The notes under the pieces: generated by a model
What the model was told of the DNA's origin: nothing
What the model saw: only the letters and a program-made list of their open reading frames with translations
Databases searched by the model: none
Position numbers and translations under genes: made by a program
DNA from: Prinsepia uniflora
Taxonomy: Eukaryota > Streptophyta > Magnoliopsida > Rosales > Rosaceae
Length of the DNA: 64,000 nt
Assembly: GCA_032719365.1 (NCBI GenBank)
Contig: CM064863.1
Location: 66,923,583 to 66,987,582, forward strand
Direction: 5' to 3'
Shown: positions 47,667-58,604 of the stretch, piece by piece
Layout of the letters: each line of letters begins with the position of its first letter
Position numbering within the stretch: position 1 is the stretch's first letter

Positions 47667-48800
47667 TCAAAAACAAGTAGAGTGTATACCAGCTTGCAAG
47701 TTAGATTGGTCTTGATCTACCAAGACATAAAAGTTTTGCCAAGTGATGTTATTTGACCAAAAGGAAATGTATTGTTGGACATAGTATTTGTATATCTCCT
47801 TTGAATGGCCTACTTTTCCTCCATAAATAGGGTAGTTCGAATTTACCCAACTAACTTCTCCATAATCTTCATTGAGATGAGGATCTTCATAGCCTTCATA
47901 ACCATGTGGCATTTGAGGGAGATGACTGTCTAATTGGTGGTAACGATATTGAACATAAGCATATGTATCATTTGAGTTGTTACTAGGATTGGTGCCTAAA
48001 CTCATTGACTCAAAGCATAACATAAGTTAGCATTTAATGCTATTTCATAAGTTAGATAAAACATATATCATAAATAAATTTATTAAATACCTACGCGTTG
48101 GGCTTCAATAATCATATTCTTAAAATGATGAGAGTTGGCTTTATTTGGAGCCACACCTTCATATATAAAAAATTTGCTTATGTATCGACCCAACTTCTCT
48201 TTCGTCCTTTTCCACATGGATTTTACAGTCTTCTGTTTACTTCGTACGGTTTTGTAGAGCTTTGGTTCTGGAGAAATTGGAAATGGATCACGCAAACTTT
48301 GTGACCGACGCATCTATTGAGGTGGTTGACGACTGCTACTGCCTCTTTGAGCACCACACATGGTACCAACTCCATAATTGTCAACACTTCGTCGTGCCTC
48401 ATCTCTCGTTGCATTTATAGCAAAGCGATATGCTGCTCTCTCATATCTATGCACATCTGGTGGATAAGTGAATCCATCATCGCTATCATTAATCTGAATG
48501 CTCTGTTGAGTGTCCAGTGGATCTCCTCTCAAGCCAGCTCGTATGTTCTCCCCAATCATATTCTTAGTCTGTTTAAGAGTATCTTTACTTTTGATTCATG
48601 CTCTGACCTCATCCCTAATAGCCTTAGGTACATCTTTACATTTTTGAACATTTTTTTTCGGATCAAAACCTGTTGGATGAAACTTTAATCGCATTATGCA
48701 TCCACTCTGAAACTGATGTTGACAAAACGAACATATGGCACTGTTTTTATTTCCAGGAATTGTAATGGCATATTTTCATGCTGGGTCAACTCGTCCAGGT
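47667..48800 (-). pseudogene. hAT transposase: BED finger and DUF659 start, centre deleted
   Basis: Read on the minus strand from about 48800. The BED zinc finger is recognisable (ICSFCQHQF ... LKFHPTGFDP ... QKCKDVP). Its frame has two stops where Trp is expected (DPA-stop-KY and VRA-stop-I, both TGA). It continues NMIGENIRAGLRGDP to 48314, then a third stop, then 48083-48313 with GRYISKFFIYEGVAPNKANSHHFKNMI, typical of the DUF659 start. The catalytic centre and dimerisation domain are missing. A Tyr/His-rich open piece (47667-48023) may be the old C-terminus. Family assignment is from the BED/DUF659 motifs; non-functional. Confidence 0.7.
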
Positions 48801-49044
48801 CTTGAGCGGCTTTCACTTGCACTTCCACTAGCCAGTTTATGAAATCTAAGGTACATGAAAAATAATTAGAATTTGATAATGACAAATAAAAATAATAAAA
48901 ATACAAATAATAATAAAATTATTTCAATTAGAACATATATTCTAAGTTAGACTTTGATGATGCCTAGGGAGCAAAAACACATATATTCATAATTTTAATA
49001 TATATTCTAAAATAAAACATATATTAAAAATTAAAACAAATATT

Positions 49045-49410
49045 ACCAAGTATATGAATTAAGCCATATTCTATATTAAAACATACATTACTAAAACATA
49101 TTTTAGTAATAAATGATCAATTTATTATTAATAAATGATTACCAAATATTACCAAATATATGAATTAAGCAATATTCTATATTAACACATACATTACTAA
49201 AACATATTTTAATAATAAAAGATAAATTTATTATTAATAAATGATTACCAAATATATTACCAAATATATGAATTAAGCCATATTTTATATTAAAACATAC
49301 ATTACTAAAACATATTTTAGTAATAAATGATAAATTTATTATTAATAAATGATAAATTTATTATTAATAAATGATTACCAAATATATTACCAAATATATG
49401 AATTAAACCA
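49045..49410. repeat. AT-rich minisatellite, units of about 95-130 bp
   Basis: About three and a half units, each beginning ATTACCAAATATATGAATTAAG and running through a TACATTACTAAAACATATTT segment to TTTATTATTAATAAATG. Unit length varies by short internal duplications (for example ATAAATTTATTATTAATAAATG doubled near 49330). It lies in the 5' non-coding part of the hAT-like element. Confidence 0.8.
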
Positions 49411-49549
49411 TTTTATTTACCTAATAATAAATTTTGAATTTTGAAAAAAAAAAAGTTCAAGACTTAATCTATTTTTTATATTTGGGGTTTAAAAAAAGTA
49501 AATAATAAATGATATAATTTAATTTGACAAATAATTAAATAATATATGT

Positions 49550-50160
49550 AATTAAAAAAAGTTAAGAAATGAAATAAAACGAAACGCAGTGTTTCGTTTC
49601 ATTTCTTCTTTACTCAACAAATATCTGAATCTGGTCACTCTCGAAGTCTCGATCACTTTGGGAAAATCGATCGTGAGGGTGAGGCCGTGACGGTCAGGGG
49701 CGGCGTGAAGGGCGACTTCGAGGGAGGTTCGAGTGATAGACGACGGGACGAGACGAGACGAGACGAGAGGTGGTTCGATCGTTCGAGACATCGAGCGACG
49801 GTGGTGACGACTGACGAGAGGTGGTTCGACTGTTCGAGACTTCGAGCAGAAGTGGTTGACTGAGACTTGGTTCGACCGTTCGTGGTTCTTTCGATTTCGG
49901 CCGTCCATATTTATGCTCTGCCCGAAAGCGAACGAGGTGAGTCTGTGAATTCGTGTTTTTTGTTTCCTTCCCAATTGTTCATCCGTGAATGTGAAAACTG
50001 AAACAAAAATCTTTTTGAATTTTTGAATTATTGGATGAGTCTGTGAATATTTTTATAATTGTATGATTGAAAAGTCGATTCTCAGTTCAATCTGTGCTCT
50101 TCTTTTGTTCGCTTGATTTCTATGGCTTGCATTCAAATTTTAATGGCTTGTTCGATTGTG
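49550..50160. other. 5' non-coding part of the hAT-like element with GTTCGAGAC repeats
   Basis: Contains a short (ACGAG)n run near 49742-49768 and imperfect repeats of GAGGTGGTTCGA with GTTCGAGAC (about 49768-49850). An open frame of 140 codons on the minus strand follows these repeats and has no recognisable family; I do not call it a gene. Confidence 0.35.
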
Positions 50161-50399
50161 TGCTCATTAGGTCCAAAATCGCCGATATCGAACAATATCA
50201 GCGAATATCGCCGATATTCGTCGATATTGTTTGATATCGACGATTTTGGGGGAAGAATTAGGTTCACCCCCTCCTTAGCTGCCGGTGGCCGGAATTCGCG
50301 ATATATCGCCGATTCCGGCGATATTTTCATTAGTGATTCCAGCAACATATGTGAGGTATTGAATTACGTAAATTAACTAGTCTACCTAATCTGTAAATT

Positions 50400-50669
50400 T
50401 CAGGGGGGAGTTGAGATTAGAAAGAGTATCATGAAATATACTAAGTATCTGAAGTATGCTCATATGATCATTGTGTACTCTTTTATCCTACAACCAAGGT
50501 TATTTTGTCTCATTGGGTTTTGTTACCTAGTTTGGCTTAAACGAGGTACATTATGGTATGGTCATCCTGTTAAAAACATATCATGAAGATATCATGATTC
50601 AACTCATGCATTTGGTCATCTATTCCCTTCGACCACGGTTTTCCCATTGGGTTTTTCGGGTAAGGTTTT
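50400..50669 (+). mobile_element. Copia 3' region remnant, left half
   Basis: Two diverged copies of a motif of the form CTTTT-rich, GGTTNTTTT-CATTGGGTTTT-TACC and ACGAGG, seen at about 50475-50555 and 50611-50669. This motif is common just upstream of the polypurine tract in plant copia elements. The second copy is cut by the solo LTR at 50670 and resumes at 53223. Confidence 0.5.
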
Positions 50670-53217
50670 TGTAACGCCCCGGAAACTCAAAGAATGTAAA
50701 TTTGTAAAATAATGTATGAAATGACGTTTTTACCCTTGTAAATAGTGTGGTCAAAGTTTACTTTTTACGTGATACGTATTTTTCACGAACTTCAGGGAGC
50801 ATTAGGTAGGTCTCGATTCCCTGCGTCCGTAGACAGGCGGCACACTGAAATCGAACCTCGGACGAATAAGTTATGAATCTAGAATGAGGAAGGGTATTTT
50901 GGTAATTGTGTAAAGGAAGGGTAAAATGGTAATTTGGATGGTGAAATTTGAAATCAGCCGTAGTGGATTGTTAACTGAGTTGTTTAACTAATTAAGTGAC
51001 AATTGTCACTAAGAAATGATGGATTAGTGGCTGGTTGGGCTGAGTGGAAGCACAGGTGTGCTGTTTGTGCTGTGGAAGAACAGAGCACGGGGTTATTTTG
51101 TATTGTTTTGGTCAAGTGTGAAAAACAGAGACAGTGAGAGACGGGGAGCTTCAATTACATTGTTGTGAAGGACTGAGAGAAAATAGAGAAGTTAGAGTGA
51201 ATTGAGAGATCAATTTGAGAGTAAACCCGAGAACCAGAGAGGAGGAGCAACCCGAAATCGGGAAAACTGGGAAAATGGAGGGAAAATTTGAAGCTTAATT
51301 TGTGAGTTGAGAGGAGCCAAACAGAGATTAAAAATAGTCTTCTGGACTCATTTCAACTTCGACCACACAAAAATCGAAGGAGTTTGATCGTGTTTTGGCC
51401 AAGAGCTGAAGTTCCCAATTCTGGAAAAATTTGAGGTTGAGTACGACTACCTACATGTAAGGATTTGTGCAATTGATTATTGTAGAACGTTTATTTCAGT
51501 CTTAAGATGCTTCTGTATCAATTAATTAGAAAACTAAGTTGAATTGAGTGAGATTCGAAATTTAAAACCATGTGATTGATCATTAGAGAAATGTTGGATT
51601 AAGAGCTTGATGTGTGTAATTAATGATGGAGAACTTAAATTAAGATAAAATGGAAGGATTTCGGTGGAATAATTGAAAGAAATAAGCTGGAATTGAAGGG
51701 AAATGAACCGGGTCTCGTCGCGGGTTTGTGACCCATTTAGCAGAGAGTCGGGTATAGAAGACGACACTGTCGCATACTGTGCAGGGCGCGTGGCTTTCAA
51801 GCGCAACCCTTTTGGGTGGCGCGTGAGGGCGCGTAAGGCGATATTTCCGGTCAACGTCAACATGTGATTTTATCCTTTCATTGTAACGAACATTTTAAGA
51901 CAAGTTTCGAGTCGATCGGATGTCGTTTCGGGATAGTTTTGAGTGTTCGAAGGTTTAGGATTTTAATTTAATTACGTTGAAAAATAGCGAAAAAATTGGG
52001 GAAATTAATGTAAGCTTAATGAAAGTATTTGTGACCCAAATTGTGATCTTTGATAGGCCAGAACATTCCTGAGGCAGCCGAGGAGCGTACGGGACGCAAT
52101 TGACGCGTTCGAACTTCATGAGTGGACTTTTGCTTTCTAACCGAGCATGCATAACTGTTTTTACTTACTCGTTTTATGTTTCTATATATCATTTTAGGTT
52201 TATAATTATAATATTCCTGCTTTATGTGATTGCATGTTTTTCGATGTGATTTATCGCATTTTACGTATTTCTAGACTATGGTTTCTCCTATGCTTTAATG
52301 ATGGTTTGATAAGTGATTTTATATGATTTGTGCTTATCAAGTTTTAATGATGTTTTGATTATGATTTGTGAGTATGATTTGGGATTTGAACGTGGAATTC
52401 GGACGAAAGTCCTATTTCGATAAAATGTGATTTCAGATTGGTTTTGGAATTTGAATCCCGATGGATTCTGGACTTTTCTGTGAATTACATATGGTTTTGG
52501 ATTTAAAGACCCGGTACTATTGCTGGATCTGGTTTTGGGTTTAAAGACCCGGCTAATTGATGACGAGTGAGGGCCCTTGATTGAGATTTGTTGAGTTTAA
52601 AGACTCGGTTACCGTGATGTCCCCCGAGGCCTATTGACTGCGTTTTGAGTTTAAAGACTCGTTGATATTCCAGGAAGGCCTGATATATGAGTTTAAAGAC
52701 TCGGATAGATCCAGCATAATTTTATCCGTTGATGTTACATTTGGTTTTACATGACTTTATAGTTATCTTCTGTAACGGTTTCCATACGGTTCATATAAGT
52801 GTTTCCATATACTTAGTTATGCATGCGTGTTTTGAAAATGGAGGGTGAACCCTGATTTCATTAAAACTGTTTTCCCTAACCATTTTTTTTAGTCCACTCA
52901 CACTTTTCTATTTTAATACCCTACAGGTCGTGGTACGAGTTTTGGGGGCTAACGCCGAGGCGGAGGTAGAGGCATAAAGTTTACCTGTTGCGGGTGTAGT
53001 TAGCTCACAGAGTAGGGTTTTATCCTTATCTTGTATTATAACTATGCTCTGTGATACTGTTGACTTGTTGTACAGTTGGTTGTATCGTACGTTCTTCCTG
53101 GTCTGACAATGTATGTGGTGTAATTATTTTGGTTATTTTGGTTGTTTGTGTTCGGTTGTCAGACGGGAGCAGGATTCTTCCCGGTTATCGAGGCGATAAT
53201 TGGGGTGGGTCCTGTCA
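50670..53217 (+). mobile_element. Solo LTR E
   Basis: A 2548-bp solo LTR from TGTAACGCCCCG to GGGTGGGTCCTGTCA with a perfect GTTTT duplication (50665-50669, 53218-53222). It is a diverged relative of the LTRs in the nest, sharing the termini, the U3 segment GTAGACAGGCGGCAC, a reduced palindrome (about 50995-51013) and GTCTGAC / GTCAGACGGGAGCAGG arms at the U5 end (about 53102 and 53157). Instead of GGCCC repeats it has repeated GTTTAAAGACTCGG-type units (about 52500-52705). No coding capacity. Confidence 0.85.
52500..52705. repeat. TTTAAAGAC(C/T)CGG repeats in solo LTR E
   Basis: Five spaced copies of a motif GAGTTTAAAGACTCGG or GGGTTTAAAGACCCGG, each an imperfect palindrome, at intervals of roughly 40-50 bp. 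They occupy the place of the GGCCC palindrome array in the other LTRs. Confidence 0.6.
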
Positions 53218-53222
53218 GTTTT

Positions 53223-53655
53223 GGTGTAGTAACTAAAATGCATCATATCTCATAAGCGGAATCTATGCTTATTATCTATAAAAGATGACTTCAACTACCT
53301 TCGAAGACCTAAGTACGACTACTCTATATCTGTGTGCATTGTGCTCTTTTCTCTTTCGGCTAGGGTTGTTTTTATCCCATAGGGTTTTTATTACCTAGCA
53401 ATGTTTTAACGAGGAAACACATAAGCGTACAGCCAAGCAGCACTTTTACATTAAATATCTAAGTGGGAGTATTGTAAATAATAACTTATTATGACTATTA
53501 ACATGTAAAGGGCATATGTGTCATTATACACATATGACAAACCCTAACTACATAAGGTTGTCTATTCTTTTCTGAATATAATAATTTCATATTATTGATT
53601 GTTTGAAAAACCATTCTTCTTTTCTCTTGAACGAATTCCAGAGTTTCAAAACACA
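53223..53655 (+). mobile_element. Copia 3' end: pre-PPT motif, polypurine tract and LTR
   Basis: A third copy of the CTTTT...CATAGGGTTTTTATTACC...ACGAGG motif (about 53340-53425) is followed by AAGTGGGAGTAT (53461-53472, polypurine tract) and a short LTR of 183 bp (53473-53655) running from TGTAAATAATAAC to CAAAACACA. No coding domain of the copia element is left nearby. The 5' LTR is not seen. Confidence 0.65.
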
Positions 53656-53684
53656 TATTAAAAAAAGATTTTATTAGTGGAAAG

Positions 53685-53933
53685 TGTTATGAACCAACTC
53701 CCCTAGCACGATATTGTCCGCTTTGGTCATGCCCTCACGGTTTTGTTTTTGGGAACTCACATGCAACTTCCCACTGGGCCACCCATCTTAGGATTGCTCC
53801 AGTCTAATCTCACTTAATTTTGGAGTTCCAACCAAACCCAAAGCCAGTGAGCTCCCAAAAAGCCTTACGCTAGGAAGATACGTGCTCACATATATAAGGC
53901 ACTTCACATTTCTCTCCCTGAGTGATGTGGGAT
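53685..53933 (-). mobile_element. Cassandra-type TRIM solo LTR
   Basis: About 250 bp matching the well-known plant Cassandra LTR: on the plus strand TGTTATGAACCAACTCCCCT, then ACGATATTGTCCGCTTTGG, GGGAACTCACATGC, and ending near GATGTGGGAT. Cassandra is a short non-coding retrotransposon whose LTR contains a 5S-rRNA-like block. There is no second LTR or PBS here, so it is a solo or truncated LTR. Its far end is altered or cut at TTGATAGG, so that border is approximate. Confidence 0.85.
53767..53840 (-). other. 5S-rRNA-like core of the Cassandra LTR
   Basis: On the minus strand GGAACTCCAAAATTAAG and, further on, AAGATGGGTGGCCCAGTGGG parallel the plant 5S rRNA segments AACTCCG-AGTTAAG and GGATGGGTGACC-CTGGG, which include the RNA polymerase III internal promoter. 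Several C-to-T type changes have weakened it. It is not a 5S rRNA gene. Confidence 0.8.
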
Positions 53934-55130
53934 TGATAGGCTCTTAATTGAGTTTTATTGTATATCGTTTATACCCTTTATACTTACCTTTTATTATTAA
54001 AATACCAAACAATTGGAGAAAATAATATATTTTGTGGAAATTTTACATAAATAAATAAAGCTTGGAATTTTGAGCATTTTGGCGAAAGAATCGTACCAAT
54101 CGGAATTGTAACGAAGAAATTATGAACGAAATTTGGTGGATAGCTACTAAATCCATATTTATTCGCAGCCCAGAAACAAATCTAGCCCATTAGACCAAGA
54201 AGCCCAGCCCACGAAGCAATATCTAGCCCAGTAACCCAGTCACGAGCCCAACCCAGATTGTGGGAAGCTCAGACCAAACCATGCGCCTACTCAGCCCACT
54301 CCTGAATCGGAGTACGCCCGCCGAATCGCTTTCCACCACTTCGGAGTACGCTTTCCAAATTCCACAGACCTTCCTCAACGCTTGACGCGTTGCAGCCCAC
54401 TTGCTCCTCAGCGCCTAACGCGCGAAGCCCAAGTTCCTCTGTCAGCCAGCCTACGCCGAAGTCATCATCTGTGCCACTGCAAGCTGCTGCCAATTCCCAC
54501 CTTCTCCTGTCAGTCAGCGCCTGTCAAAGTTACAGACTCTCATGCTACAGTCAGCCACCGAACCACCTGCTCTTTTTTCCTGCACTATTCAGCAAAAAAA
54601 ATCAGCATTTTCCATCATTTCCATCATTTTATTTTATTGTATTTTTTATATTTTATTTTTTTGGCACTCGCTCTATAAATAAGGATGTCATTTTCATTGT
54701 TTTGGGGGTTCCCTTTAGTCCCTTTTTAGTCCATTTTTTTTTTCTTTTGTAGTCCTCTTTTGAATTCATTTTTTCTTGCTTTTGAGATTTATTTTGGGAC
54801 CATTTTTAGTTTCTTTATAATTTTCTTTTTAGTTTTCTTTTAATTCTTAATTTTATATTTGTTTTTACATTTTGTTTCTTAGTTTCATTTTCTTAATTTT
54901 GTTGTTAAAATTTCTTAAACTTCTCTTTGCACACATGTTTACGCTTTACTTAAAAAAAAACCTAAGGCCCAACACCAACTTCTTCTTCCTAAATCCTTTC
55001 AAAATTCAACATGTAAGACAATCAACCCACAAAACCGAGTACAATAACCTAACTAAAGCATCAATTAATTAAACCCCAAAACCTTACCCTACAAATTTTA
55101 AGAAATTCGGCTTTTTTTTCTGCAGTGGAG
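53934..55130. other. Possible LTR-type remnant, no gene
   Basis: Starts TGATAGGCTCTTAATTGAG, includes an AATAAATAAAG signal (about 54049), a stretch with repeated AGCCCA words (54170-54300) and a TATA-like CTATAAATAAGG (about 54672) followed by a T-rich run. This layout resembles a gypsy LTR, but no partner LTR, PBS or coding domain was found. Open frames of 60-120 codons (for example 54390-54752) are low-complexity and unsupported. Confidence 0.3.
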
Positions 55131-56060
55131 CCATCATTTTGCTTCTTTTTGTGATCTTGAAGAAAACCTAACATGATCTCCTTCAATCCTTCCTAAAAAA
55201 GAAAACACAGTGTCTACAAATACCCCACACATCTATATGAATAAAATATGGCCAATAAACTGAAAATTGAAAACAAAGTGGGAAAATAAAATTTACCACA
55301 ACAATTGTACAAAACTCATAATTTTCTTCCTCAACCATTCCAAACAAATTAACATAAATTAACATAGAAACGTTTAGAAAGAGTTCACGAAACTGGATAA
55401 AAGTCAATAGAAAAATGAATAAAATAAGAAAAATTTTGACCTAAAAAATTGCTCTTGATCTTTTGCTTAATTCTTCAGGAAAGATCAAAAGAGATGCGAC
55501 GAGGTGTTGGTGAATGATGAAAATTGAAGAGAGAAGAGAAAGGTGAAATGGAAGAAAATATAGAAGGGAAGAGAAGTCGTCAAAAAAGGACAAGATGGTA
55601 AATTTACTATTCACAATATAGGAAAAGAAAAAAAATAAGGGCAAAATCAGAAGAACACTATTGATGAACCATGTTTTCCAACTTCAGTTTTAGTATATAG
55701 AAGATATAGATAATATTGTAATAAATAAACAAACCAACGAAGAGTCCTTGAGACATTCTCTTTTGATGACTTTGGGATAATTTCCATTTTCTTAAGAGAT
55801 GTTTTATTCAAAAAAAAAAAATTACGATAATACATGAATAGATACTAGGTTCATCAAGAGTCCAATTGTGAATGCCAGGACAATAACACGATATATGGAA
55901 CCTGATTAGATTCACGGAGGAATTAAAGTAAAAACTAAAGAAAAAAAAATACATTAGCGCGCTAGATATAATATGATTAAACAGAAATCATCGACATGGT
56001 GGTCATTGAACAAGTATATCTTGTGAAGGGAGTATGATGATGCTTATCTTGTGGAAGGTA
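55131..56060. other. AT-rich intergenic sequence, nothing recognised
   Basis: Purine-rich on the plus strand with several poly-A runs. Frames of 60-75 codons on the minus strand are phenylalanine-rich readings of these runs and show no family features. Confidence 0.5.
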
Positions 56061-56064
56061 CATG

Positions 56065-56150
56065 ATGTTGTCTCGTTAAAAAATCTTTCCCTAAAAATCC
56101 TAATGGCAAAAATCTTTGTGGCAAAGGAAAAAGAGTGCAAGTTGCTTAGT
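56065..56150 (-). mobile_element. Copia pre-PPT motif fragment, inverted
   Basis: Plus strand TTGTCTCGTTAAAAAATC, then CTAAAAATCCTAATGGC and GGAAAAAGAGTGCAA is the reverse complement of the copia motif seen at 50475-50555 and 53340-53425. It marks another decayed copia insertion of opposite orientation; its limits are not visible. Confidence 0.5.
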
Positions 56151-56895
56151 ACACTACAGAGAGACTGAGCATCCTCAAGGAGACCAGAGACTCAAGGAGA
56201 GGAATTTTGATTGGTGCCTACAAAATAAAACTAGAGTAAGACAAAGAAAAAAAAAAGTAAAATAATAGCAATATATCACAAAGGGTAGCGAAAACAGCCT
56301 TGCAGATGTGATCATAACAATTTCCACAAAACCAGTCCCATAGCCACTAACCTCTAACCGCCATCAACTACCACTAACTTCCCTTAACTGTCCTCATTTA
56401 TATCGCCCTCAACCGCCAACTGTCACTAATCGCCCTCAAACACCAACTACTGCCACCACAAGCCTTATAGTTTCAAATTGCAATGGTTGATGGTCATGCA
56501 CGGGTTGATGCCTTAGGGTGAGGTGTGCTCAAGCCCACTCGAAATTAATAAACCAACGTAAAATTTTATGTAATGTTAGTTTATATAGTCCACTTATTAA
56601 TTTATTTTATATTTAAATAAGAGGGATGATGATATTTTTGAAAATTATATGATGTCTTATCCATATAAAAAAGAGTTTGATGCAATTTAAGTGTTCTTCT
56701 ATTTTGTTTGCATGATTATTTGTTATTTCTTCTTTGCATAAAGTATGTATTTTTTCTAGATATATTTTTTTAATCAATGAAATTCACTTTATATCATGGA
56801 AATTTGATTAAAAAAAATTACCCTACCTAAAATTTATCTCACCTTATCTTTAATGTCTGAGTTCGTGTCACGTGATGGTAATCATAGGTAAGGGT
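56151..56895. other. Intergenic sequence, no gene recognised
   Basis: Contains AACCGCCATCAACTACCACTAA-like runs (about 56350-56470) and AT-rich sequence. No open frame or repeat family is supported. Confidence 0.5.
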
Positions 56896-57640
56896 CGGTA
56901 GGGTGCGGTTCAATGCGGATATTGGCAATATCCAAATCCAAACCGTTAAAATCTTAACGATTCAATACGATTTGAATTTTCTAAAATTAGAAATGAAACC
57001 GTTTCGATCCAAACTGTTAGTAACGGTTTGGTTTGGATTGAAACGGTTTGAAACCATTTAGACATAAAAAAAAAACAGCATGTATACTAAAAAAACAGCA
57101 ATGATATTAAAAAAACAGCAAGTATATTTAAAAAAACAGTAAGAATATTAAAAAACAGCAATGATATTAAAAAAACAACAAGTATATTAGAAAAACAGCA
57201 AGTATATTAAAAAACAGCAAAGATATTTTAAAAAAAATAAGGATACAAAAAAGAATAATCAATACTTAATATTTTGTATATTAATTTTGCGGAGAATTGG
57301 ATTGCAAATATTACCACTATATTAAGATTTAGAAAACAAACATTACAACTTAATAATCTTTTATTATACTTTTTATAAGTATACATATATTTATCTGGGT
57401 ATATTTGAGTATTTTTTTATTTTTATTATTTTTATTTTGTATTAATAGTAGATTTAAAAATTAATATATTCCTTAACGATCCGGTTTAAATTTAACTGAA
57501 AATTCAAATTCAAACGGTTAATAACGAAGTGATTTAAATTTTCAAACCGTTTGACTTTTATCCGATTAAACTTAAATCGTTGGATAAATAATGGTTTAAT
57601 TTGGATCGATTAACGGTTTTAACGGAGGCGAATTATATGA
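56896..57640. repeat. AT-rich repeat with AACGGTTT words at both ends, possible small DNA element
   Basis: Both flanks are rich in the words AACCGTT/AACGGTT and GATTTGAA/TTTAAAT (56940-57060 and 57475-57625), partly inverted relative to each other, like subterminal repeats of non-autonomous hAT elements. No clean terminal repeat or target duplication was found. The centre is a minisatellite (57066-57238). Confidence 0.35.
57066..57238. repeat. Minisatellite, about 8 copies of a 19-21 bp unit
   Basis: Units of the form AAAAAAACAGCAAGTATATT with variation at the GCAA/GTAA and AGTAT/TGATAT positions and in the length of the A run. Confidence 0.85.
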
Positions 57641-57899
57641 AATAAATTTGAAATTGAAAAAAAAAAAAAAAACCCCGCAAGCCAAGGAAATATTGTTAGT
57701 GGTTAGAGGGCAATCGAATGAGAATGAGAGTGGAGAAGAGATAACGATCGTAATGATCGCGAAACAAATTCTCCGACCTTATGATCGAGAACCCGGGGAA
57801 GGGGAAGAAGAGAGGGTTGTGGTCGAGAGATCAAAGAGAAATTACTCTCTGAGCGTATCTTGAAAAAGTACATCGGTGGCGTAGACTAGATCATTTCTG

Positions 57900-58080
57900 T
57901 GCGGTCACCGGACAAACGCCGCCCCCTCGGCGGTGTCGAAGGCACTAAGGCACTTGCATTGTCGAAGTTACCGAGCCACTTGCGAGTCTTCTACCACTGA
58001 TGCCGAATCTCGGCAGTGAACCGTCCCCACAGCCTATTTCGCACGCCTCTGAAATGTGCCTCCTTGGCTGCGCCCTTGAA
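57900..58080 (-). pseudogene. AP2/ERF domain relic
   Basis: Read on the minus strand from 58078: KGAAKEAHFRGVRNRLWGRF, then TAEIRHQW, a TAG stop, KTRKWLGNFDNA. This aligns with the ERF-type AP2 DNA-binding domain (RGVR-WGRF-AEIR-K-R-WLG-FD-A). In a shifted frame the next bases read AFDTAEGAAFVR, the usual continuation. One stop and a frameshift or small duplication make it non-functional, and no rest of an ERF gene (acidic or EAR motifs) was found around it. It may be a captured or decayed fragment of an ERF gene. Confidence 0.6.
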
Positions 58081-58604
58081 AGTTTAATTTCGATCTTATC
58101 ATCTGATTTGGCTGTAAAGCGGCCGTAAATTCATGGTGGCCACCGAATCTCGAGTTTCCCATCAAGCGTCGCCGTCATTGCTCCTGAATATGTCAAAAAC
58201 TCAATCAAAAGCATCGAGGCCGTCCCTCGATTCTCAAACCACTGTAGACTTCGACGGATCATTTCCTACTTGAAAAGTCTTAACAAAGCTAACTTTTTTC
58301 TTTTGTCCAATCAAATTTATTTTCCTAAAATTTTAATTAAAAATGTTCTCTATTTTTACCCCAAAATTCATAAACTACACTTTGGCTAGTAATTAACCGA
58401 ACCTGTATCTATGTGCTTCAAATGACGTGGTAACTATTCCCCATATATCAAACTAAGATCTAGGTGGGAGGGTATGATAGCGAGGTAACGTGTTATGCTT
58501 CCCAAAGTTTTACCTAACAAATGCGAGTCGAATTCTAATGTAACCGGCAAAAAAAAAAACAGACAATGAAGCATAGGCCGATAAATTATGACCTTCCAAG
58601 ATGG
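58081..58604. other. Intergenic sequence downstream of the PPR gene
   Basis: The part next to the AP2 relic (58081-58270) could be its former upstream region but has no readable frame. The rest is AT-rich and would include the 3' untranslated region of the PPR gene. No polyadenylation site can be fixed. Confidence 0.4.

Larger units (their letters stand above)
47318..50335 (-). mobile_element. hAT-like DNA transposon, internally deleted
   Basis: The ends carry related inverted, ATATCG-rich sequence: the left end after CAGGATTG reads GAAATATCGATATCGACGG, and the right end, read inverted, is GAAAATATCGCCGGAATCGG. Further CGATATCG-type motifs lie inside both ends (47340-47400, 50165-50325), like the subterminal repeats that hAT transposases bind. 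A broken hAT-type gene lies between them. I found no matching 8-bp duplication, so the exact limits are tentative. Confidence 0.55.

Noticed and set aside
49552..49974. 140-codon minus-strand frame in the hAT-like element
   Set aside because: It spans short GTTCGAGAC repeats and an ACGAG run, which explains the frame; no transposase motif is present.
53767..53840. Possible 5S rRNA gene
   Set aside because: Only the central part resembles 5S, with many substitutions, and the flanks are those of Cassandra.
54390..54752. 120-codon frame, Ser- and Phe-rich
   Set aside because: Low-complexity reading of pyrimidine-rich sequence in a probable LTR remnant; no family features.
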